From contig NZ_CP163512.1 in NCBI RefSeq assembly GCF_041075285.1, positions 2,108,001 through 2,172,000 of the forward strand: a stretch of 64,000 nt of DNA, given 5' to 3'. The position numbers were made by a program, and so were the translations under genes. Shown here piece by piece: positions 55,660 through 64,000 of this stretch (the first letter of the stretch is position 1; each line of letters opens with the position of its first letter). This DNA is from Providencia rettgeri (GTDB taxonomy: Bacteria; Pseudomonadota; Gammaproteobacteria; Enterobacterales; Enterobacteriaceae). The notes beneath the pieces are model-generated. The model was given only the letters and a program-made list of their open reading frames with translations. It was not told where the DNA came from and made no database searches.

Positions 55660-56909
55660 TTTTATCTTATAACCTTAACACAAGTATTATGAATACTTGC
55701 TTTAGTGATTATTAGTTTTACTTAGTAGTTATACTATCAGATTTTTAATAAATGTCAGGTTTTGACGCCAATAAACTGACATAAAACGTGTTAATTTAGC
55801 TTTGCTATGAAGAGATAAACCAATACGCAGAACAGTACTAACATATTACTTATTAGAGAACAGAACTTCCCCTTAAAAATCACATCAATTTTTGAATATC
55901 CAAAAATGTCATTTTAATGACTTGCCTCTATATTTTTACTTTATTTCAACATTCAACCTATTTGTTAGAAATACACACTCGACACCTTGTAGTTTGACAA
56001 TATTTTATTACGCATAGTTTTATTACGGAGGTTTATTAATGAATAACCTTATATGGGGATCAATAAATAAGACACATCTTATTTACTTACAACATTAAAA
56101 AACGTGTTTATGCTTATTATTGTTTATTCATAAATAATCACTTACTTGGAAGCCAACTAACAGACACATTATTCAATAATCGCTAGCGATAAGATCATTA
56201 ATCCGATGATAATTAAATAGAGTGATATTTTAAGCCATACCACAAAAATGACTTAATCATTGAGTATTAGTAACTATTTGTGAATTTATATTTCATGGGT
56301 GAGAACTCAATAAAAATACGCAAAAACACACTTTTAATTTAATATTACAAATTTCTAGAGTTGTTCAAAAAAAACAAACAAACTGATAACTTATACACCA
56401 CACCACAAAACAAAATTTTAATCCAAAAAAAATGCATTTATTGAAGTTTAATAAACTCAAATCTCATATACATGACATTTATCATCAATATGATTGAATT
56501 GGTAACCTTCAACGTTTATAAAAAAAATAAAACTCTTAATCACGTATTTATTTTTAGTTGTAAATTTAACTTCCATTAATTATTAGGAATATTCCTAATG
56601 AAATTAAAGTACTAGTTACATTTAGTTACTCACTACATGAGTTTTTATATGGAATTTATTTTTTTCTTAGCTAAGATTTACTCATTCCGCTAGTGAGACC
56701 ATCCAAGTAAACAAAGCTAGCAAGATAAACAAGATAAATCTGACTATTTATCAAAGTTAAGTTTTATATTTTTATTTTTTTAAATAAAAATCGAAAGCAT
56801 TTAATAATGAATTCACATTATTAAATACCTATTCTGCTACCAAGGTTTTATTTGGTTAGTAGGCAAATATTAAATGTCACACTCTATAACTTACTAATAA
56901 GGTTCTATT
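55660..56909. other. Long AT-rich gap upstream of the fimbrial operon
   Basis: About 1250 bases with no gene of normal size. It is very AT-rich, as expected of H-NS-bound control regions of fimbriae. I found no pair of long inverted repeats flanking a promoter-sized segment, and no recombinase gene in the window, so there is no sign of an invertible switch. One short ORF with a strong ribosome site is listed at 56039. Confidence 0.5.
56039..56098 (+). CDS. Short ORF with a strong ribosome-binding site
   Basis: A 19-codon ORF, MNNLIWGSINKTHLIYLQH, preceded by ACGGAGG at 7 bases before its ATG. A TTGACA lies about 45 bases upstream at 55994-55999. It could be a leader peptide, a small regulatory protein, or the broken start of a lost regulator. 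I know of no relative. It lies about 870 bases before the fimbrial subunit gene. Confidence 0.3.
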   Translation: MNNLIWGSINKTHLIYLQH

Positions 56910-57437
56910 ATGATCAGTCAAAAAAATCTTATCGCTTTATGTATCGCTGCCGGTTTAGGTTTCACTGGTGCGGCATCTGCTGCAACAAACGCACAAGTTA
57001 CTGTATCGGGTCAAATCGCTTCTGCAACTTGTGATTTAAGCGTTAGCAACCCTAACATTGATTTAGGTACTTATATTTCTGCAGACATTCAAGCGGCTGG
57101 CGATATCACAAATAGCGCAAAAGATTTCTCTCTGCTATTAACTAACTGTAGCAAAGACCAATCAGCTGGTTCAGTGCAGCTATTTGCTAAAGGTACTGCG
57201 TTAGATGCAAATGGTGATTACTTCAACAATACGGCAAAAGCCACTGTTGGTGTGAAACTGAGTGCTGACGCTAAACCGGTTAAACCAAATACAAGCATTG
57301 ATTTAAGCGGTGTCTCTGGCTTAAAGCAAGGTGGTTCAGCGTCGGTACCAATGAAAGTCGCATTATACTCAACTGTAGCAACACCTGATTCACAGCGTAT
57401 TGATGCGCCAATCACATTCTCTGTAAGCTACGAATAA
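56910..57437 (+). CDS. Major fimbrial subunit
   Basis: 175 residues: a signal peptide (cleavage after AASA, residue 24) and an MrpA/FimA-type pilin with two cysteines (Cys41, Cys80) forming the conserved disulfide. The mature N-terminus TNAQVTVSGQIASATC is the donor strand, and the protein ends ITFSVSYE with the usual penultimate tyrosine. AAGG lies 8 bases before ATG. It is first of an eight-gene chaperone-usher operon and is probably the main shaft protein. Confidence 0.93.
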   Translation: MISQKNLIALCIAAGLGFTGAASAATNAQVTVSGQIASATCDLSVSNPNIDLGTYISADIQAAGDITNSAKDFSLLLTNCSKDQSAGSVQLFAKGTALDANGDYFNNTAKATVGVKLSADAKPVKPNTSIDLSGVSGLKQGGSASVPMKVALYSTVATPDSQRIDAPITFSVSYE

Positions 57438-57447
57438 TCACTACCTA

Positions 57448-57477
57448 GATGAAATAGCAACATATTGCTATTTCATC
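57448..57477 (+). terminator. Perfect hairpin after the major subunit gene
   Basis: GATGAAATAGCAA (57448-57460) pairs perfectly with its complement at 57465-57477, loop CATA, followed by TTTACTAATA. Such hairpins reduce read-through into chaperone and usher genes and raise subunit mRNA level. The chaperone gene begins 34 bases later. Confidence 0.75.
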
Positions 57478-57510
57478 TTTACTAATAGTAATCACGATTG
57501 GAGATAAATA

Positions 57511-58239
57511 ATGCGTTTGATGACAATCACAAAATATTCATTAATGAGTATGATGCTTTTTGTATCTGAAATAACCAGCTCCTCCGCAGCTGGCGTCGGT
57601 CTTAACAGCACTCGCGTTATTTTCCCACAAAATAGCCAATCTGTTCCTGTGACTATTCGTAATAGTACAGAGAAGGAAGAGTACCTCGTACAAGTCTATA
57701 TCACGAAAACGGCAAGTGACTCTGCTCAAGAAACCGTATTTGATGTGCTTCCTCCTATGTTCTATTTAAAATCAGCAGAACAACGCGATGTCCGTATTGC
57801 AGAAACGACCAAATCATCTGCACTCCCGAAAGATCGTGAATCCGTTTACTATTTACACGCCCGCTCGATCCCACGCAGTGAGAAAGACGCTGAACTGGGG
57901 GCGAACAAAATGAAAGGTGATGTAAAAATAGCCCTAGAAAGTATCATTAAAGTGTTTTATCGACCAACGGGATTAACACAATCATCCGACCAAGCACAAT
58001 CAGGGCTAACATTTTCACCCGTTCAAGGTGGGTTAAAAGTCACCAATAATTCACCGTATTTCGTTACATTGAGTTCATTAAAAATCGGCAATCAACAGAT
58101 TGAAATTTCATCAGAAAAAAATAATACCATGCTGGCACCTTTTAGCGATATGACTTATCCAACATCCCTAAATAAAGGCAAAATTTCATGGTCAACTATT
58201 AATGATTTAGGAGGATATGTTGAACACTCAACGCAATAA
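57511..58239 (+). CDS. Fimbrial periplasmic chaperone 1
   Basis: 242 residues of the PapD family: signal peptide (to about 27), two Ig-like domains, the RVIFPQNSQSVPVTIRNST first strand region, the RESVYYLHARSIP motif near residue 110 and the IIKVFYRPTGL motif near residue 150. It donates a strand to subunits in the periplasm. It lies second in the operon. The C-terminus overlaps the next gene by 23 bases. Confidence 0.93.
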   Translation: MRLMTITKYSLMSMMLFVSEITSSSAAGVGLNSTRVIFPQNSQSVPVTIRNSTEKEEYLVQVYITKTASDSAQETVFDVLPPMFYLKSAEQRDVRIAETTKSSALPKDRESVYYLHARSIPRSEKDAELGANKMKGDVKIALESIIKVFYRPTGLTQSSDQAQSGLTFSPVQGGLKVTNNSPYFVTLSSLKIGNQQIEISSEKNNTMLAPFSDMTYPTSLNKGKISWSTINDLGGYVEHSTQ

Positions 58240-58771
58240 GTTTCACTTATTCTTGGCCAGTTTGTTATTAACATCAACAATGCAGTCCTTCGCAGGAAAT
58301 AAATTAGAAATTTTTGCGGATATAACAAGCGTTGGAGAATGTGAGATTACAGTTTCACCTTCTAACATTGAATTTACCCGCAAACCAGCCATTGCTGAGT
58401 TTAAACCAAATGATGCTGTTGATCTTACGCCTATAGAATTTGAATACCAATGCCGGGATTATGAAACAACAGTCATGCCAGAAATTAAGGTGACGGGTTC
58501 TGTATCTTCTGATCCAAATGTATTTTTAACACCTGACCCAACGGGCGCTAAAGGTGTCGGCTTTATGCTAAAAAATGGCAATTTGCCAAACAAATTAGGA
58601 TTTTATACAGCGGGAACAACATTACGTAATAATGAAAGTTTTTATTTACCCGCAGGCAGTACATCTGGTTCGCAACCAATGACAATTGGGTTTGTGCGCC
58701 AATCAGGAAATAATGCTGTAACGGCAGGTTCCGTAAAAGCATCTATTTTATTCACGGTTGTCATGCCATAA
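58217..58771 (+). CDS. Minor fimbrial subunit 1
   Basis: 184 residues with a signal peptide (cleavage near SFAGN, residue 28). Two cysteines (in VGECEIT and YQCRDYE) match the pilin disulfide. LEIFADITSVGECEITV is the N-terminal donor-strand region and the end is ASILFTVVMP. It is unlike the major subunit in length and composition. Probably an adaptor or tip subunit. Confidence 0.85.
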   Translation: MLNTQRNKFHLFLASLLLTSTMQSFAGNKLEIFADITSVGECEITVSPSNIEFTRKPAIAEFKPNDAVDLTPIEFEYQCRDYETTVMPEIKVTGSVSSDPNVFLTPDPTGAKGVGFMLKNGNLPNKLGFYTAGTTLRNNESFYLPAGSTSGSQPMTIGFVRQSGNNAVTAGSVKASILFTVVMP

Positions 58772-58793
58772 CTCAAGGAGAGAGGATATCAAC

Positions 58794-59324
58794 ATGTTTC
58801 GACTAATTCTATCTTTTGTCTTTATTGCATGGTGCAATCAGGCATTGGCAGCATCAAATAGCATTCGAGTTGAATTTGAAGCTACTTTCTACAAAAAAAC
58901 ATGCGATATTGATGTTTCTGAAGCTGTTATTAATTATAACAAAGTCTCCCCTTCAGACATCATAAACAGTGATGCAGGTCTTACAGACAAATTAAATCGT
59001 GATATCACATTAAAACTGGTCAACTGCACAAATGTTGGCAATTTAAGTAAAAGTAAGATTTATGTTTCAGGAAGAACCGAAACGATAAATGGTAAACGTT
59101 TATTTATAGAAAGCGGAACATCCCAAGGTGTCGGCGTTAAGTTACTTGCCAATAATATTGCAAAAACAGATGGTGATATTATATTTGATCTTAATGCAGG
59201 TACGACTGTAAATGACACATTTACAGTCACGACCGCATTATCCTGTGGTGATTGCAAAAAAACAGAAGAGATCAAAAAAGGCACTCTTAGAGCAGCATTA
59301 TTATTTACAGTATTAACACATTAA
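58794..59324 (+). CDS. Minor fimbrial subunit 2
   Basis: 176 residues with a signal peptide (cleavage near ALAASN, residue 18). Cysteines lie in KKTCDIDV and LVNCTNV, with an additional pair in CGDCKK near residue 156. The end is ALLFTVLTH. I chose the ATG at 58794 with GAGAGGA 8 bases upstream; the open frame before it overlaps the stop of subunit 1. Probably an adaptor subunit; the extra CxxC pair is unusual. Confidence 0.85.
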   Translation: MFRLILSFVFIAWCNQALAASNSIRVEFEATFYKKTCDIDVSEAVINYNKVSPSDIINSDAGLTDKLNRDITLKLVNCTNVGNLSKSKIYVSGRTETINGKRLFIESGTSQGVGVKLLANNIAKTDGDIIFDLNAGTTVNDTFTVTTALSCGDCKKTEEIKKGTLRAALLFTVLTH

Positions 59325-59350
59325 TAATTAAATAAAGGGGAATTTTTAAT

Positions 59351-60100
59351 ATGCGTAAAAACATATTTTCAGCATTTTATTTAACAAGTGCTTTTGCGCT
59401 ATTAATGAGCATTCACCCTAAGGCTGAAGCTGGACTGATCTTAGAACAAACAAGAATTATTTGGGATAGTCGTTCAAAACAAGAAGACATTTCTCTAAAA
59501 AATAACAGTAACGATATTTATTTAATACAAACTGGGGTATTTGAATCTCCAACAGGACAGATTCAGTCAGATTATTTTATCGTGACTCCCCCACTGTATC
59601 GTTTAAATCCAAATAGCCAACAAACGATGAAAATTATTCCTCAAAATAAAATAGAGCAGTTACCTAAAGATCAAGAATCACTATTTTATTTTAGTGCCAT
59701 CGGGATCCCAGGTGTTTCATCTGATGAGAATGAAAATTCAACAGCAAGACTTTCTATTGGAACACGTTTAGTGATCAAATTATTCTATCGTCCTGAAGGC
59801 CTACAACAATCAAGCGATGAGGCGATTAAAAGCCTGCGTTTTAATACACAAAATAAAAACTTGTGTATTGAAAATCCATCAGAATATTTTGTTACCTTGA
59901 GTTCAATTAATATTAATAACCAACAATATGACCAAGCCGCAGGAGTAATGATCGCCCCTAAAAGTAAATATTCATTAGCAGTACCTACCCAATTAGCTCA
60001 ATCAACTAAAGTTAGTTGGACAGCGATTAATGATTATGGCGGCGACAGTGAAGCCTATTCTGCCGTTTTAGCATCTGGTAAGGATACTTTATGTCAATAA
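59351..60100 (+). CDS. Fimbrial periplasmic chaperone 2
   Basis: 249 residues of the PapD family: signal peptide (to about 27), RIIWDSRSKQEDISLKNNS, the QESLFYFSAIGIPG motif near residue 117, and VIKLFYRPEGL near residue 146. It is clearly different from chaperone 1, about 35-40 percent alike by eye. It overlaps the next chaperone by 10 bases. Confidence 0.92.
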   Translation: MRKNIFSAFYLTSAFALLMSIHPKAEAGLILEQTRIIWDSRSKQEDISLKNNSNDIYLIQTGVFESPTGQIQSDYFIVTPPLYRLNPNSQQTMKIIPQNKIEQLPKDQESLFYFSAIGIPGVSSDENENSTARLSIGTRLVIKLFYRPEGLQQSSDEAIKSLRFNTQNKNLCIENPSEYFVTLSSININNQQYDQAAGVMIAPKSKYSLAVPTQLAQSTKVSWTAINDYGGDSEAYSAVLASGKDTLCQ

Positions 60101-60858
60101 CAAAAAAACTTAATTTTTTACTTTTTTTACTTTTTTCTTCTATTAATTTATCTTTTGCAAATACTGACCTAATGAGTGGTTTACTTTTTTCTCCTGAACG
60201 GATTGTTTATTTAGAGTCTGAAAATAAAGGAGCCATGACAACATTAGAGAATGCAAATAAAGAAGTGGCATTAGTGCAGGCAAGTGTAATTACTGCTGAT
60301 AAGAAAACATTAAAACCTTCTTTTAATAAAGATAATAATAGTGCTTCAGAGATATTTTTGATTACCCCCCCACTACATCGTTTGGATAGTGGTGTTCGCC
60401 ATAGTTGGCGAATTCAACGAATATCTGATGGCAATTTACCAAATGATAGGGAAAGTGTTTTTTTTGTTGTACTAAAAATCATTCCAGAGGGTTCAAGTAA
60501 AGATAAACCTGGCTCTGAGTTTATTGTGGCCCCTACACTTTATTTTAAAATGCTTTACCGACCTAAAGCCATTGAAAAGCTCTCGATAGATAAAGAGGTT
60601 GAGAACATTCGATTTTCAAAAAATAAAAATAAATTAATTATTAAAAATCCATCGGCTCTTTCAATGACTTTAACATCATTAAGTATCGGTGATTATAAAG
60701 TGCCTAGCGAATTAATAGATGACAGTATTTTGCCTTTTGGTGAAATGCATATTGATATACCTCAATCCGCATCAGGGCAAGTTACATGGCAAGTTCTAAA
60801 TGAATACGGATTAATTACAAGACTGAGCATTGGCGTTTTAGATGAGAATATATCATGA
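60091..60858 (+). CDS. Fimbrial periplasmic chaperone 3
   Basis: 255 residues, a third PapD-like protein: signal peptide (to about 24), RIVYLESENKGAMTTLENA, the RESVFFVVLKIIPEG motif near residue 122, and LYFKMLYRPKAIEKL near residue 150. It lacks some of the usual motif residues (MLYRP for KLFYRP) and may be a specialised or diverged chaperone. Its stop overlaps the usher start by 4 bases. Confidence 0.9.
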   Translation: MSITKKLNFLLFLLFSSINLSFANTDLMSGLLFSPERIVYLESENKGAMTTLENANKEVALVQASVITADKKTLKPSFNKDNNSASEIFLITPPLHRLDSGVRHSWRIQRISDGNLPNDRESVFFVVLKIIPEGSSKDKPGSEFIVAPTLYFKMLYRPKAIEKLSIDKEVENIRFSKNKNKLIIKNPSALSMTLTSLSIGDYKVPSELIDDSILPFGEMHIDIPQSASGQVTWQVLNEYGLITRLSIGVLDENIS

Positions 60859-63422
60859 AAAATAAAACATTTACCTTAAAGCCTCTCTCATTAGCACTGA
60901 TGTTTTCTCTATTTGGTGGTGCGATCCAGGCTGAACCTTATTTTGACCCTGCATTATTAAATTTACCCGCAGGAACAGATATCAATAATATTGATTTATC
61001 CGCTTTTGCTCATTCTGATTCAGTGACGCCAGGGCGTTATATGGTCACGATGAAAATTAATAAAGAAGATATTGGTCAAAAAGAAATTTACTTTTCACAA
61101 AATAATCAAGGCACTATTGAGCCAGAACTAACCCCTGCAATGCTTGACGATTTTGGTGTCAATGTGCAAGGTATTCCAGCGCTAAAAAGTATGCCTGCAA
61201 CTCAAAAAATTGAATCATTGTCTTCAATAATTCCTAATGCTCAAGTTCAATTTGATGTGGCCAAGTTGACTCTAAACCTTAACATTCCACAAATTGCGAT
61301 GAAGCAAGCAAGACGGGGAGCTGTCCCCCTTGAGCTATTAGATCAGGGTATTCCAGGTCTGTTGCTAAATTATCAACTTAATGGTAGCCGACAAGAATTT
61401 ACCGGGGGGATTGGTGGAAAAACCAAGAATAATTCTTTTTTTGCCAACCTCACTGGGGGACTCAATTTAGGTCCATGGCGCTTACGCACCCAATACTTTT
61501 ACCTCGAAAACGAAAGTAAATTCGATGGTACATCGGCGCGTAACCGTCAAAATGAGTTTAACAATACCACTGTTTCACGTGACATTCAGCGTTTAGACTC
61601 TGAAATTGTTATGGGTGAAACAAGCTCACTGAATGACGTTTTAGATAGCGTTCCATTAAAAGGGGTGCGCTTATTATCTAACGAGCAAATGTTAGCCCGT
61701 GGCGATAGAGGCTTCGCACCACAAATTAGAGGGATAGCCAATTCCAACGCCCGTGTTTCAATCAGCCAAAATGGTAATACAATCTACCAAACCTATGTTG
61801 CACCCGGTCCGTTCGTCATTAATGACCTCTACCCAACAGGTACTGCGGGTGACTTGGAAGTCTCCATTCATGAAGAAAATGGTACTGTTCGCGTATTTAC
61901 TCAAGCCTTCTCCTCATTACCGGTTATGCAGCGTGCTGGAACATTTAAATATGAAGTCGCGGCAGGGCAATATAACGGAGGTATTACTGAAGGAAATAAA
62001 CGCAGTAATTTCTTGATGGGAACTTTAATTTATGGTTTGCCTAAAGCGATCACACTCTATTCCGGTTTTTTGGGTGCTGAACATTATTGGACTGGGATAG
62101 TGGGAACTGGTTTTTCATTAGGAACATTTGGTGCCATGTCCCTTGATGCGACACATGCGTCAGCCACAATAAATGGTGACAAAAAATATGGCCAATCTTT
62201 CCGTGTTCGTTATTCTAAAAACTTATCCGATTTTGGTACATCCATTGACTTAACTGCCCTGCGGTATTCAACAAAAGACTACTATAGCTTCGCCGACTTC
62301 AACCAAGCAGGCTATCGCTTGAAAGATAATGTTGCTCCTTGGTTAGGGGGACGTGAGCGCAGCAGTTTCCAGTCCTATATTAATCAGTCAATCGGGAAAT
62401 GGGGCTCTATCTATTTTCGCGGTATGCGTAGTGATTATTGGGGTCGAAAAGATACGGTCACAACCTTGGGTGTGGGCTACAGTGGTTTATATAAAGGCGT
62501 ATCTTATGGCCTTGACTACAGTATTAGTCGTACTCAAGGGGATGGAAACTGGCCTGAAAATCGACAAGTTAGCGTCAATATTGGTATTCCATTTAGCTTA
62601 TTTTCAAATAAAAAAGATATTGAAAATATCAACAGTAACTTCCAGATAAGTCATGATAACCATGGACGAACATACCAACAAGTTGGGGTAAACGGACAAC
62701 TGCTTGATAACAAATTCACGTATCAATTAAATGAAAGTGGCGATAATCGTGACCAAAAAACATCCAGCTCACTTAATGTTGGCTACCAAGGCAGTAAAGG
62801 TTACTTAGGTGGTGGCTACAGCTACAGCAGTGAAAGCCAATTAACTCATATTGGGGCATATGGCGGTGTTGTTATACACCCAGGTGGGGTGTCTTTTGGC
62901 CAATATATCGGTAATTCTGCTGCGGTTATTTATGCCCCTGATGCGGCTGGAACAAGTATTAATAATGGTTCCGCCATCGTCGACTCTCGTGGCTATGCTA
63001 TTTTACCAAACATTATGGAGTACAGCCAAAATATAGTCAGCCTAGATGTCAACACGCTACCAGAAAACGTAGAAAGTAAAGAAACATCAACGAACTTATA
63101 CCCAACTAAAGGTGCGTTAGTTAAGGCAAACTTTAAAACGTTAAAAGGGTATCAAGCAATGATCACACTGAACAGCATACAAACCATTCCGATGGGGTCA
63201 GTGGCCTCATTAAAACAGGATGATCAAGATGCATATAATGCGATCTCGGGCATTGTTGGTGACAATGGACGCGTTTATTTAAGTGGATTACCTGAAAAAG
63301 GTATCTTGACAGTTGTATGGGGCAAAGCAAGCGCTGAACAGTGTCAAGCGCCATTTGATATGACGCAGTCAAGCGAAAATACGTATTCATCATTACGTAA
63401 TTTAACTATTACATGCCAATAA
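60855..63422 (+). CDS. Fimbrial outer membrane usher
   Basis: 855 residues of the FimD/PapC family: signal peptide (to about 27), N-terminal domain starting PYFDPALLNLPAGT, a 24-strand barrel with middle plug (about 150-660), and two C-terminal domains ending LTITCQ with a Cys pair (AEQCQAP, TITC). It secretes and assembles subunits at the outer membrane. The length is typical (800-860). It follows chaperone 3 by overlap. Confidence 0.95.
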   Translation: MKNKTFTLKPLSLALMFSLFGGAIQAEPYFDPALLNLPAGTDINNIDLSAFAHSDSVTPGRYMVTMKINKEDIGQKEIYFSQNNQGTIEPELTPAMLDDFGVNVQGIPALKSMPATQKIESLSSIIPNAQVQFDVAKLTLNLNIPQIAMKQARRGAVPLELLDQGIPGLLLNYQLNGSRQEFTGGIGGKTKNNSFFANLTGGLNLGPWRLRTQYFYLENESKFDGTSARNRQNEFNNTTVSRDIQRLDSEIVMGETSSLNDVLDSVPLKGVRLLSNEQMLARGDRGFAPQIRGIANSNARVSISQNGNTIYQTYVAPGPFVINDLYPTGTAGDLEVSIHEENGTVRVFTQAFSSLPVMQRAGTFKYEVAAGQYNGGITEGNKRSNFLMGTLIYGLPKAITLYSGFLGAEHYWTGIVGTGFSLGTFGAMSLDATHASATINGDKKYGQSFRVRYSKNLSDFGTSIDLTALRYSTKDYYSFADFNQAGYRLKDNVAPWLGGRERSSFQSYINQSIGKWGSIYFRGMRSDYWGRKDTVTTLGVGYSGLYKGVSYGLDYSISRTQGDGNWPENRQVSVNIGIPFSLFSNKKDIENINSNFQISHDNHGRTYQQVGVNGQLLDNKFTYQLNESGDNRDQKTSSSLNVGYQGSKGYLGGGYSYSSESQLTHIGAYGGVVIHPGGVSFGQYIGNSAAVIYAPDAAGTSINNGSAIVDSRGYAILPNIMEYSQNIVSLDVNTLPENVESKETSTNLYPTKGALVKANFKTLKGYQAMITLNSIQTIPMGSVASLKQDDQDAYNAISGIVGDNGRVYLSGLPEKGILTVVWGKASAEQCQAPFDMTQSSENTYSSLRNLTITCQ

Positions 63423-63439
63423 ACCACGTGGATAACTTC

Positions 63440-64000
63440 ATGAAAAAGTTTTTATTCAGCGTCATTGTATTCGCAATATCAAGCAGTGCATTCTCGGCAG
63501 ATGTAAAAGTATTAGGTGGTCGAGGATTAGTGGGGGTTTATAATAACTATATTTACAAGGAAAATAGTGCGGTTACCTGGTCTGGTGCATTAATTGGCGG
63601 CAGATATGATCCCTATCCATACGTAACACTAACAAACTATATGAGCGGCTATCATGTATGTTCTAAACAATACACAATGGAAATCGATGGCGTTTGGGGA
63701 ATTCCTATTAGCTCGGATCTAATGTTGGTACCTGATCTTACCTTTAGAGATAGAAGAACACTTAATCGCTATCTTCCTGAGTTAAATACTCCAATTGATG
63801 TCATTACAGGTTATTTTAATGGTTCAGGCTCTGGAACAAATGAGTACACAGGTAATCCTGAGCGAGACCTTTGTCCTTGGAGACCACAGCAATCAAGCCC
63901 AGTAAATGAAATGTTACACAATGTAACCGTACAAGGTCGTTTCTTAATATATGGAACAGGCAACCAAAAAAGTGGTCGATACAACTTACAATATAGTATT
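63440..64000 (+). CDS. Fimbrial tip adhesin, N-terminal part (runs off the window)
   Basis: The frame from the ATG at 63440 stays open to the right edge (187 codons). It has a signal peptide (KKFLFSVIVFAISSSAFSA, cleavage near residue 20). Cysteines in HVCSKQY and LCPWRP and a long unique N-terminal region suit a lectin domain ahead of a C-terminal pilin domain outside the window. The position directly after the usher is where tip adhesins lie. Receptor unknown. Confidence 0.75.
   Translation, partial: MKKFLFSVIVFAISSSAFSADVKVLGGRGLVGVYNNYIYKENSAVTWSGALIGGRYDPYPYVTLTNYMSGYHVCSKQYTMEIDGVWGIPISSDLMLVPDLTFRDRRTLNRYLPELNTPIDVITGYFNGSGSGTNEYTGNPERDLCPWRPQQSSPVNEMLHNVTVQGRFLIYGTGNQKSGRYNLQYSI

Noticed and set aside
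55660..56909. Invertible promoter switch for the fimbrial operon
   Set aside because: I found no pair of matching long inverted repeats and no FimB/MrpI-type recombinase in the window. One could lie beyond the right edge, but there is no evidence here.
1..64000. CRISPR array, prophage or integron
   Set aside because: No regularly spaced short repeats, no phage structural or integrase genes and no attC-like sites were seen.

Overview
The window looks like chromosomal DNA of a low-GC member of the Morganellaceae, most probably Providencia. The strongest taxonomic marker is a membrane L-amino acid deaminase (24697-26115), the enzyme behind the phenylalanine-deaminase test of the Proteus/Providencia/Morganella group. 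A complete tetrathionate reductase locus, an ERIC element and many proteins close to E. coli housekeeping genes (pyrC, bssS, trhO, lpxL, mdtG, dkgB, ugp, fdn) fit. The genus is an inference; no database was searched.

Layout. 1-3.2 kb (minus strand): a magnesium-transport operon mgtC-mgtB (mgtB runs off the left edge) with a long leader, then dsrB and a CspC/CspE cold-shock gene. 3.2-5.8 kb: a 270-bp MITE-like element, ylaC and three near-identical tRNA-Asn genes, each with its own promoter and terminator. 5.8-11.4 kb: pyrC with a CCGG-type control leader, bssS, an RcsA-like regulator, trhO, and a zevAB-like metal transport pair. 11.6-19.2 kb: ttrBCA (minus) diverging from ttrSR (plus), for anaerobic respiration of tetrathionate. 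19.2-32.9 kb: lpxL, an ERIC repeat, mdtG, a POT peptide transporter, a PhzF-like gene, L-amino acid deaminase, and small stress, acetyltransferase and phosphatase genes (uspF, agp, yjaB).

33.3-38.0 kb is an accessory island that looks derived from a type VI secretion effector cassette. It is a tandem duplication of a unit made of an effector-like 3' end, a periplasmic immunity-like protein and a PAAR protein. One PAAR has lost 31 codons in frame, the effector-like gene is frameshifted in a C run, and its 5' end abuts a truncated copy of the MITE-like element. 38.0-42.7 kb is fdnGHI, the nitrate-inducible formate dehydrogenase, with an in-frame UGA (selenocysteine 196) and a perfect FNR box upstream. 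43.4-49.2 kb holds small enzymes and regulators: a RibD-like reductase with a TetR repressor, dkgB, a Crp/Fnr-type regulator preceded by a perfect 36-bp palindrome, and a two-domain Mop protein. 49.3-54.2 kb is ugpBAECQ with Pho boxes upstream.

54.2-56.9 kb is largely AT-rich non-coding DNA, with a third copy of the MITE-like element and a YnfC-like gene. 56.9-64 kb is a chaperone-usher fimbrial operon with a major subunit, three different PapD-like chaperones, two minor subunits, an usher and the start of a tip adhesin cut by the right edge.

Several non-coding families recur: the MITE-like element (3 copies), a roughly 145-bp structured repeat (2 copies in opposite orientation, one nested inside a duplicated terminator), and one ERIC. 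Many genes show anaerobic, phosphate or magnesium-limited control, which suits a gut-associated enterobacterium. No CRISPR array, rRNA, integrase, transposase gene or complete prophage was seen.
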